64,000 nt of DNA from an uncultured Candidatus Melainabacteria bacterium. GTDB lineage: Bacteria > Cyanobacteriota > Vampirovibrionia > Gastranaerophilales > Gastranaerophilaceae. Below the pieces are notes generated by a model. That model saw nothing but the letters and a program-made list of their open reading frames with translations. It was not told where the DNA came from and made no database searches. Of this stretch, positions 9,662 to 15,878 are shown one piece after another; the first letter of the stretch is position 1; every line of letters begins with the position of its first letter. A program made the position numbers and the translations under genes. The stretch is taken from NCBI GenBank assembly GCA_934692485.1, contig CAKUTX010000001.1, forward strand, positions 62,001 through 126,000, given 5' to 3'.

Positions 9662-10129
9662 ATGCATATTTCAGCAATCAACTCTTGTTGTCCAAAACCA
9701 CAATTCAGAGGGAATAAAAACGGATACGAAAACCCGATTAACAGAAAAACAGAAAAAAATCTTGCAATTTGGGGTTCTATCGGTGGCAGTGCAATTCTTG
9801 GTACTGTGGCTGCAGGAATTGGTTCTTGCTTTATTAAATCTGGCGCAAAAAACAGAGCTTGGAAACTTGGAGGAATAGGGGCTGCAGTTGCAGCGTTAGG
9901 TCTTGCAATAACTTTACCAGCTAAACTATACAATACAAAAGTTAATGCATTTGCCAGAGAAAAAGAAATGGACGTATTTAGCCGCGATAAAGAGCTAAAA
10001 TCAAACATAATGGAAGAAGTCGACAAAGAAGTTAAAGATGAAAATGTTGACTTGGATCAAAAAATCAATCATTACACAACTGTTCAAATGGCAAATAACG
10101 GAAACGGAATGCTTGTAAAAGGAGCCTAA
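9662..10129 (+). CDS. Small membrane protein of unknown function, 155 aa
   Basis: Ribosome site AAAAGGAGA. An N-terminal tag (MHISAINSCCPKPQFRGN) is followed by two hydrophobic helices (about residues 34-58 and 68-90) and an acidic C-terminal tail. The segment KVNAFAREKEMDVF after helix 2 recurs as KVNAFKKGKEMDVY in the next gene, so the two are diverged paralogues. Stop codon and next start are directly adjacent (TAA ATG at 10127-10132), indicating translational coupling. Unknown family. A 173-codon open frame on the other strand is a shadow. Confidence 0.65.
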   Translation: MHISAINSCCPKPQFRGNKNGYENPINRKTEKNLAIWGSIGGSAILGTVAAGIGSCFIKSGAKNRAWKLGGIGAAVAALGLAITLPAKLYNTKVNAFAREKEMDVFSRDKELKSNIMEEVDKEVKDENVDLDQKINHYTTVQMANNGNGMLVKGA

Positions 10130-10681
10130 ATGAAAATAAGCTCCGTTAATACATATTCATTTGGCACAAACAAACAACCCCAACAACAAAACACCAACCC
10201 TATTTCCGAAAACGGAGAAAAAGCAAAGCTTGCAAAAGCTACTTTTGTGGCAGGTCTTGGTGTTGGGACCAGATTGTTGTTTGAAATTGTTGATGATTTC
10301 GATTTTGTCGGAGAAAAACTGGGCAAGAAAGCTGAAAAAATTGTAAACGAGCAACATAAAGATGTTTCAGCCAACAAGAAAATGCTACTTAAAGCTGGTG
10401 CATGGATTGGCTTGATAGCTACGTTTATTTCTGGATTTGCTCTTTTATATACTTTATTTAAAGCCCCAAAAATAAATTATGAGGGGAAAGTAAACGCTTT
10501 CAAAAAAGGTAAAGAGATGGATGTTTACATAAAAGGGAACTCGGCAGAAAAAGAAATTTACACTCAGATGAATGAAAAAGCAAAAAACGCAAACGATGAC
10601 GAAAAAGCAAAATTAAAAGAGCAATATATGCAGATGCAAATGGCAAAAAATAGAGTCCCTGATTTTGTGAAACTAAAATAA
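10130..10681 (+). CDS. Small membrane protein, paralogue of the preceding gene, 183 aa
   Basis: Starts immediately after the stop of the 9662 gene. N-terminal tag MKISSVNTYSFGTN, a Gln/Asn-rich linker, a hydrophobic stretch at about residues 40-58, a clear membrane helix at about 86-110 (WIGLIATFISGFALLYTLF), then KVNAFKKGKEMDVY and a Lys/Glu/Met-rich tail. No known family. The shared motif and coupling suggest the two proteins act together, perhaps as a hetero-oligomer in the inner membrane; that is inference. Confidence 0.65.
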   Translation: MKISSVNTYSFGTNKQPQQQNTNPISENGEKAKLAKATFVAGLGVGTRLLFEIVDDFDFVGEKLGKKAEKIVNEQHKDVSANKKMLLKAGAWIGLIATFISGFALLYTLFKAPKINYEGKVNAFKKGKEMDVYIKGNSAEKEIYTQMNEKAKNANDDEKAKLKEQYMQMQMAKNRVPDFVKLK

Positions 10682-10845
10682 TAAACCTTCGAAAAATTTT
10701 TAATTTTTACATCTCATGACAATTGTTTTCTGAAAAACCGTTTTAAAAATTTAATAAATCTTAAACATTTCCTCTTTTTAAATGATGTAACAAAAATTAT
10801 ATTAGCTAGAATAGATATGTAAAGAACAATAATTTGGGAAGTTTA

Positions 10846-11673
10846 ATGAGCCAGAGTTTTGATTTTACATCATATAATAATATAAAAAGGCTATCGGAAG
10901 ATGAGCTTGTTGCGTTGTGGGAAGAATATCTCAATGACAAATCCAACAAAACAGCTCGTGACACGCTTATTGTTCAGTATATATATTTAATCAGATATGT
11001 TGTAGGTCGTGTTAAAGTAACCCTTCCGTCCACTATTTCTATCGAAGATATTGCCGGATACGGTGTAGAAGGACTTATTAACGCTATTGAAAGATATTCT
11101 CCTCAGAAGAATACCCGTTTTGAAACTTACGCCCTTATAAGAATTCGTGGTGCAATATTAGACAGAATTAGAGCGCAAGACTTTTTACCGAGAAGCGTTA
11201 GAAAAAAAATTAAAGATATAAAATCCGCTCAAGAACATTTAAAACAAGAACTCGGGAGAATGCCGACTACAACAGAAGTTGCTCATTATCTTGATATGGA
11301 ACCTGAAAAGATTTCCCAACTTTTGTCAGAAGACACAACAATGACATCCCTATATGACAAACGCGGAAATAGTGATGATAGTGTAGAAATTATCGACACA
11401 ATTCAGGATGAAAACAAATTAAATCCACAAGAAAAAGCAGAAGAACAAAACGTCAAACAAGAATTGGAAAAAGCATTGAAAAGGCTACCTGAGAGAGAAC
11501 GAATTATAATGGTTTTGTACTACCAAGAAAACATGACACTAAAAGAAATCGGTGCAACCATAAGCATGTCAGAATCACGCGTTTGCCAGCTTCACGCGCA
11601 AGCCATTATGAAATTAAAAAATATTCTCAGCGAGAACAGAACAACAAGACTTCGTCAGAGCATTATCGCCTAA
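10846..11673 (+). CDS. Sigma factor of the FliA/WhiG (sigma-28) group, 275 aa
   Basis: Region 2 is clear (RDTLIVQYIYLIRYVVGRV, IEDIAGYGVEGLINAIERY, RFETYALIRIRGAILDRIR), with the sigma-28 hallmark RSVRKKIKDI entering region 3, and region 4 (LPERERIIMVLYYQENMTLKEIG, SESRVCQLHAQAIMKLK). Region 1.1 is absent, as usual for this group. ATG 10846 is preferred to the in-frame TTG at 10834. Group members direct flagellar, sporulation or envelope genes; no flagellar gene is in the window, so the regulon is unknown. Its 3' end overlaps the convergent OmpA-like gene by 11 bases. Confidence 0.9.
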   Translation: MSQSFDFTSYNNIKRLSEDELVALWEEYLNDKSNKTARDTLIVQYIYLIRYVVGRVKVTLPSTISIEDIAGYGVEGLINAIERYSPQKNTRFETYALIRIRGAILDRIRAQDFLPRSVRKKIKDIKSAQEHLKQELGRMPTTTEVAHYLDMEPEKISQLLSEDTTMTSLYDKRGNSDDSVEIIDTIQDENKLNPQEKAEEQNVKQELEKALKRLPERERIIMVLYYQENMTLKEIGATISMSESRVCQLHAQAIMKLKNILSENRTTRLRQSIIA

Positions 11674-12196
11674 CTTCATATTCTATAATGACAAAGTCAA
11701 CTCGGCTGTCAAAGCCTTTGGAGTTATTGAAAACATTACCCTTAAATGGCATATATTCTGCAAAGCCGATAGGGAAAAGTCTTTCTTTATTAATTTTGCC
11801 ACATACAGTCATGTATTGCGCAATATTTTGAGCCCTCGCGGTAGAAAGTTCCCATTTTTCTCTATAAAGACTTCCTTGCGGAATATCTTCCTGAGTATGG
11901 CTTTCTATAACGCAATAATTTGGGAGCTCTTGTAAAATAGCAGCAATCACGTCTAATATATAAAGAGAACTTTCTTTTATAGCAGCTTCACCAAGATTAA
12001 AAAATACTTTTTCATCTATGCTTAAAATCAAACCTCGAGGGACTTTTGTGTACAAAATCCCCTGTTTTAAAGGCATATGAGTTTTGAAAACACTTTCTAA
12101 CCCGTCAACACCCGAGCGATAAGATGTAATTTTTTCCGCAAACCCTGTACAAAAAAAGATTATTAATATAAAAAAAATCAAATAAAAATACCGCAC
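11663..12196 (-). CDS. OmpA/MotB-type peptidoglycan-associating protein, 177 aa
   Basis: An N-terminal hydrophobic signal or anchor (YLIFFILIIFFCTGFA) precedes an OmpA-like domain: LYREKWELSTARAQNIAQYM is the typical helix with the LSxxRA motif, and a SRVDFVII strand ends the domain. Such domains bind meso-diaminopimelate of the cell wall. A GTG start at 12196 is supported by AGAGG ten bases upstream, embedded in a hairpin (12204-12239). Convergent with a FliA/WhiG-type sigma gene, which makes a MotB-like origin conceivable, but no proton-channel helix motif is evident. Confidence 0.8.
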   Translation of the reverse strand: MRYFYLIFFILIIFFCTGFAEKITSYRSGVDGLESVFKTHMPLKQGILYTKVPRGLILSIDEKVFFNLGEAAIKESSLYILDVIAAILQELPNYCVIESHTQEDIPQGSLYREKWELSTARAQNIAQYMTVCGKINKERLFPIGFAEYMPFKGNVFNNSKGFDSRVDFVIIEYEVRR

Positions 12197-12203
12197 AATA
12201 CAA

Positions 12204-12239
12204 AAACCTCTAAAATATTATTTTATATTTCAGAGGTTT
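12204..12239 (-). terminator. Terminator-like hairpin that also contains the next gene's ribosome site
   Basis: Minus strand: AAACCTCT (12239-12232) pairs with AGAGGTTT (12211-12204) and is followed by two more T. It lies after the M16-like gene and before the OmpA-like gene; the AGAGG in its 3' arm is the only ribosome site for the OmpA-like GTG start, so folding would both end transcription and hide the site. Confidence 0.55.
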
Positions 12240-12283
12240 ATACTATTAGACATCCCGACAAAATCAGGGAACGCAAACATAAA

Positions 12284-13498
12284 TTACGGTTTCAAAACTG
12301 TCAAAACATATTTGTCATTGAAATATTTATTAGCACAATCCATAATATCTTGCGGAGTCACAGCCTTAATTTTATCAACGGCTTTTTTATGAAAATCAAA
12401 GCCAAATCCCATTATACCGTAATGAGCGAGCCAATTTGCCTGTTGAGAATTTGTTTCGCTTATAAAAGCCCATTTCCCAAAAATATTATTTTTTGCATTT
12501 TCTAATTCTTCATCAGAAACAAGATTAGTCTTAATTTTTTCAATTTCTTCTTCAAACCCTTTCAAAGACGTTTCGATATTTTTAGGTTCTGTAGCAATAT
12601 ATATAGAAAAATTTGCCGACAATCTTGCTACATCATAAGCGCTTCTTACAACATAAGCCAAGCCTTTTTTATCTCTTAATTCCAAAAATAGTCTTGAAGA
12701 CAAGCCACTTGCGCCCAAGATGATATTTAACAAAGAAATAGCTGGGAAATCTTCGCTATCGGCAGAACCAACCAACCAACCTTTCAAGATATGAGCTTGA
12801 TTTAAGTCTGCTTGAATTACATCAGCATTTTTTGCATTGTTCAATTCAGGTTTTCGAAGTTGCGGAAGTTCATCAACAGAAGGAGTTAAATCTCCAAATT
12901 TCGCATCAAGTACAGAATTAACCAAATCAAAATCCAAATCACCGACAAATGCGGCAACTTTTTTGCTATTGTCAACTATCGCTTTGTAGGCATTTATCAC
13001 ACCTTCTTTTGTAATATTTTTCAAATTCTCTAAAATAACGGTATTAGTATACCCATAATTATGACCAGCATAAATATTTTTATAATAACTATCAATTATT
13101 TTTGCTCTAGGAGAATCCAATTCTGCAATAATTTCGCCTTCAAGCTTAGTTCTTTCCTTTTCAAATTCTTCAAAAGTAGTATTTTTGATTATATCTTCAA
13201 AAATATCCATCGCATGTTCAAAATCTTCATTCAAACAAACAAACTTAAATTTTATATAGTCAAGCTTAAGTTCCGCAGAAAATTCTATAGCATATTTGTC
13301 CAATTCTTCAGACAATTGTTGAGCCGTACGATTTTTAGTACCCTGCATAAAGAGTCTTACCATCAAAGAATAAACCCCAGGTTCAAGCAACGGTTTATTT
13401 AGTGAAAAATTCAAATAAAACGCAACACGAGGGGTATCTGGGTTTCTTTTATACGCGAATTCTATATTATTATTTAGCTTTACTATCTTAGTATCCAT
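12284..13498 (-). CDS. M16-family protein without catalytic zinc site, 404 aa
   Basis: Single M16B-length protein without a signal peptide. Where active relatives have HxxEH this one reads GVYSLMVRLFMQGT, so zinc cannot be bound. The Arg/Tyr pair characteristic of non-catalytic M16B subunits is present (LFLELRDKKGLAYVVRSAY). Such proteins normally pair with an active subunit; none is adjacent. The exported two-domain protease at 1622 is the only other M16 in the window, but it has a signal peptide and already has its own dead half. Ribosome site AGGAGAG before ATG 13498. Divergent from tmk. Confidence 0.88.
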   Translation of the reverse strand: MDTKIVKLNNNIEFAYKRNPDTPRVAFYLNFSLNKPLLEPGVYSLMVRLFMQGTKNRTAQQLSEELDKYAIEFSAELKLDYIKFKFVCLNEDFEHAMDIFEDIIKNTTFEEFEKERTKLEGEIIAELDSPRAKIIDSYYKNIYAGHNYGYTNTVILENLKNITKEGVINAYKAIVDNSKKVAAFVGDLDFDLVNSVLDAKFGDLTPSVDELPQLRKPELNNAKNADVIQADLNQAHILKGWLVGSADSEDFPAISLLNIILGASGLSSRLFLELRDKKGLAYVVRSAYDVARLSANFSIYIATEPKNIETSLKGFEEEIEKIKTNLVSDEELENAKNNIFGKWAFISETNSQQANWLAHYGIMGFGFDFHKKAVDKIKAVTPQDIMDCANKYFNDKYVLTVLKP

Positions 13499-13594
13499 AC
13501 AATCTCTCCTATAATTACGATTATTCTAGCATAATTCAGCGCAAATTACAAATTATAATATTTCATGTTAGAATAGAAAAAACGGAGAAATAAA

Positions 13595-14212
13595 ATGACA
13601 CACGGATTATTTATCACATTTGAGGGGCCTGACGGTTGTGGCAAGACAACACAAATGAAATTATTGGCCGAATATTTAGAAAAAAGAGGGAAAGAAGTAG
13701 TTCTAACTCGAGAACCTGGAGGAAAGGGGCTTGGAGAAAAAGTTCGCGAAATTCTTTTGAATTATGACGGAGAAGTTTCTGACAGATGTGAATCTTTTTT
13801 GTTTCTTGCAGACAGGGCTCAAAACATTGATATTATAGTCAATCCAGCAGTTAGAGCAGGAAAAATAGTTCTATGTGACAGACATATAGATTCTACAGTA
13901 GCATACCAAGGTTACGGCAGAGGACTTGATATTGAACGTATTAATTTATTGAATAATCTTGCAACAAACGGGCAAAAGCCTGATTTAACATTTGTCTTTG
14001 ATATAGATGTTGACACTTCTATGCAACGTGTCGGCAAAGAAAAAGACCGTATGGAAAATGCTGGAACAGATTTTCATAACAGAGTTAGAGCTGGCTACTT
14101 GGAACTTGCGAAACAAGAACCTGAGAGAATTAAAGTAATTGACGCAACAAAATCTATTGAAGAAATCCATAAAGAAGTCGTTAATATTTTAGACAGATTT
14201 TTTAAGAATTAG
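13595..14212 (+). CDS. tmk: Thymidylate kinase, 205 aa
   Basis: P-loop FEGPDGCGKTTQ (residues 9-20), REPGG dTMP-binding motif, DRHIDSTVAYQGYGR (DRY/H-type motif) and a Gln-rich lid region. It phosphorylates dTMP to dTDP for DNA synthesis. Normal length. Ribosome site ACGGAGA. Immediately downstream begins the 3' flank of the variable prepilin-like gene A. Confidence 0.96.
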   Translation: MTHGLFITFEGPDGCGKTTQMKLLAEYLEKRGKEVVLTREPGGKGLGEKVREILLNYDGEVSDRCESFLFLADRAQNIDIIVNPAVRAGKIVLCDRHIDSTVAYQGYGRGLDIERINLLNNLATNGQKPDLTFVFDIDVDTSMQRVGKEKDRMENAGTDFHNRVRAGYLELAKQEPERIKVIDATKSIEEIHKEVVNILDRFFKN

Positions 14213-14214
14213 AA

Positions 14215-14234
14215 CAAGCCGAGCAGAGGCACGA
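14215..14234 (+). repeat. Left copy of a perfect 20-bp inverted repeat around gene A
   Basis: The 20 bases at 14215-14234 (start CAAGCCGAGC, end AGGCACGA) recur as an exact reverse complement at 15551-15570, inside the leader-coding part of gene A. The two copies bracket the mature prepilin and variable region, 1.3 kb apart. They are GC-rich compared with the surroundings and may belong to a genome-wide repeat family. Confidence 0.7.
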
Positions 14235-14283
14235 ACGAACAAGTACATGTCATTGCGAAGCCGGAGCAGAACGTAAAACAGAG

Positions 14284-14351
14284 GGGCGGAATTTCATTCC
14301 GCCCTGTCTGATATTATTTCCGCAAAAAGTTCCCGTGGTTCGCGCAGAGCA
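14284..14351 (-). promoter_or_regulatory. Conserved post-stop block with GC-rich hairpin (candidate IMH, copy A)
   Basis: Directly after the TGA the block TG-C/T-TCTGCGCGAACCACG, GAACTTTTT, CGGAAATAATATCAGAC is conserved with copy B with only 4 differences, and ends in a 9-bp stem GGGCGGAAT/ATTCCGCCC (14284-14304) whose 3-base loop differs between copies. A conserved segment plus hairpin just after a variable region is how DGR initiation-of-mutagenic-homing sites look. The hairpin could instead, or also, be the gene's terminator. Confidence 0.55.
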
Positions 14352-14477
14352 TCAATCACCTAAGCAAAGCACCTGAGCGTCGCCGCTGCTGCGGTAGTTG
14401 CCTCTGGCGCCGCGCGTGACCGACGAGTAGAAGAAGCGGTTGCTCGCGTTGGATCTATCGTTCTCCTCTCCTGACCA
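14352..14477 (-). other. DGR-type variable region at the 3' end of gene A
   Basis: The last 41 codons (from the Trp of FVWSGEE to the stop) align without gaps to 56580-56705. Counting by eye, codons 6-40 differ at 37 bases: 17 first, 13 second and 7 third positions. Fifteen codons end in C in both copies and differ only in bases 1 and 2, as expected when AAC codons of a template are randomised at adenines. About 20 of 28 core codons are NNC in this A/T-ending genome. No reverse transcriptase or template repeat is in the window. Confidence 0.82.
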
Positions 14478-15698
14478 AACGAAGAAGCCAGCTTTACTTG
14501 TTGGGAAGCCCATTGAAGAGACTTTTGAGGTGTCTAAGGTTATACCACTATATATACTTTCATAATTTCCTACGCTTGGATGTTCTTTGTATAACTCTGT
14601 TGCAAGTTTGCCTAAGTCCTCCATGGTTGGCATTTTACTTACTCCTCCACATTGTTTTACTGCACCGGCCCAATAATCATTGTCGGAATGACATTCTTTT
14701 ATACCTAACTTATCTTTCTCGGATTCGCATTGAGCTTTTGTTAACGGTGTTGAAGGAACTGGGGCTGTAAAGCATTTTCCACCAAGTTCAAATGCACAAT
14801 TATTACCTAAACCACTCGCTGGGGCTAACATTGTGACATCTTTGCCTAATTTATTCGGCTTTGAGCTCCCGTTCCAGTCAAAAACTCCTGCCAAGCAAGA
14901 AAGGGAGCTCGATTTTGAGTCAGAATAACTAAAACCTTTATCATCTACGCTAAATTCACATTTTTTGTTGTAACTCAAAATCATGCCTGTGCCATCACCT
15001 GTAACTATTCCGACGGTATCCGCCCAATCTTCAGTATTTGTTGAGATTTTTAAGGTTTTCGCATTCTTTGTCTTTGCGATTTCCCAAGTTTTTCCTTCAT
15101 CATTAAGGGTAACTTCTTGAGTCGGCCAACACTCGGCCAAGTGTTCGTTATCACAAATTTTAGCGATTTTCATGTGTTTTGACATTTCTTGGACAAAAGC
15201 CATTGTCGTGTCGTAACCTGTCAAACCGCTCTGTACAGCCATTTTATCTGTGACTTTACTTAGTTTTTGATTAATGTTTTCAATACGTTTTTGCTGAACT
15301 CGGTCTTGGATATTAGTGATTAGTGCAGGCATTGTTAATGCTGCAACAACACCGATTATGCCCAATGTTATCAATACTTCTGCAAGGGTGAAGGCTGCTT
15401 GGCCCCCTCTATTTTGACGATTAACTGCGCCTCGCGTTAAACGGCACCGTTCGCAATCATCTCCACACCAACGTATGAGGTAGGAACCAATATTGTCACA
15501 GTGGGCTACGTGCGTAGCACCCGCTGATTCTTGCTCACCTCTCGCTCCGCTCGTGCCTCTGCTCGGCTTGCTCTCCCTACGTGGGGCGAGGGAACTAGTT
15601 TCTATGCACGTCTGCGAAGTAGATCGCGCAACTAGTGCGCGATGACATAAAGTCTCGCTCGACTTGTCTGCACGATTACATGCATAACCTGTCCACAA
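14352..15698 (-). CDS. Prepilin-like surface protein A with DGR-type variable C-terminus; probably out of frame with its proper start
   Basis: Contains the prepilin methylation signature QAAFTLAEVLITLGIIGVVA, a coil of about 50 residues, a Cys-containing middle domain, and an end (VWSGEE...CLGD) resembling the C-type-lectin-like domains diversified by DGRs. Such proteins are exported by type II secretion/type IV pilus-like machines and displayed on the surface. The listed frame starts at a TTG with no ribosome site. The proper start is almost certainly ATG 15760 behind AAGGAG, but a run of 7 G (15730-15736) puts it out of frame (stop after 12 codons); 8 G would restore a ~468-residue product. 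The leader is unusually long (about 100 residues) and shares shuffled modules with gene C. Copy B is at 56580. Confidence 0.8.
   Translation of the reverse strand: MWTGYACNRADKSSETLCHRALVARSTSQTCIETSSLAPRRESKPSRGTSGARGEQESAGATHVAHCDNIGSYLIRWCGDDCERCRLTRGAVNRQNRGGQAAFTLAEVLITLGIIGVVAALTMPALITNIQDRVQQKRIENINQKLSKVTDKMAVQSGLTGYDTTMAFVQEMSKHMKIAKICDNEHLAECWPTQEVTLNDEGKTWEIAKTKNAKTLKISTNTEDWADTVGIVTGDGTGMILSYNKKCEFSVDDKGFSYSDSKSSSLSCLAGVFDWNGSSKPNKLGKDVTMLAPASGLGNNCAFELGGKCFTAPVPSTPLTKAQCESEKDKLGIKECHSDNDYWAGAVKQCGGVSKMPTMEDLGKLATELYKEHPSVGNYESIYSGITLDTSKVSSMGFPTSKAGFFVWSGEENDRSNASNRFFYSSVTRGARGNYRSSGDAQVLCLGD
15551..15570 (-). repeat. Right copy of the 20-bp inverted repeat
   Basis: Exact reverse complement of 14215-14234, lying in the leader-coding region of gene A and continued by more GC-rich sequence (CTCGCTCCGC before it). 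No counterpart is present in copy B, so it came with the extra leader modules. Confidence 0.7.
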
Positions 15699-15729
15699 TC
15701 CACTACTAACGGGAGTTGAGCTTAGAGTA

Positions 15730-15736
15730 CCCCCCC
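15730..15736 (-). repeat. Poly-G tract (7 G) near the start of gene A
   Basis: Seven C on the plus strand, i.e. seven G in the message, 8 codons after ATG 15760. In copy B the tract has nine. Length 7 terminates both possible ATG frames early. Typical of contingency loci that switch by slipped-strand mispairing, though homopolymer sequencing error must be excluded. Confidence 0.65.
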
Positions 15737-15878
15737 GTTACAATTCTTAACATTTGCCATAGCTCATTCTCCTTTCGGTTATTTAAACTCTTTAAACTCT
15801 TTCTATTCTCTTTCCCAGTTTAATTCGTTTTTTCACTCATGTACATACTTCTTTTAATCGAAATTTACATTTGATAAA

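Larger units (their letters stand above)
14283..15870 (-). repeat. Cassette duplicated at 56511-57830 (copy A)
   Basis: From the hairpin after the stop codon, through the gene, to about 110 bases upstream of the start codon, the sequence matches 56511-57830 in the same orientation. The 5' flank is nearly base-for-base identical up to AAATTTACATTT, and the first ~150 mature residues are nearly identical. Copy A has extra leader modules of roughly 75 codons, and the two copies differ strongly in the last ~45 codons. Confidence 0.85.

Noticed and set aside
9505..10026. A 173-codon minus-strand frame
   Set aside because: It overlaps the gene at 9662, which has a better ribosome site and is coupled to a paralogue, and also runs into the efp upstream region.
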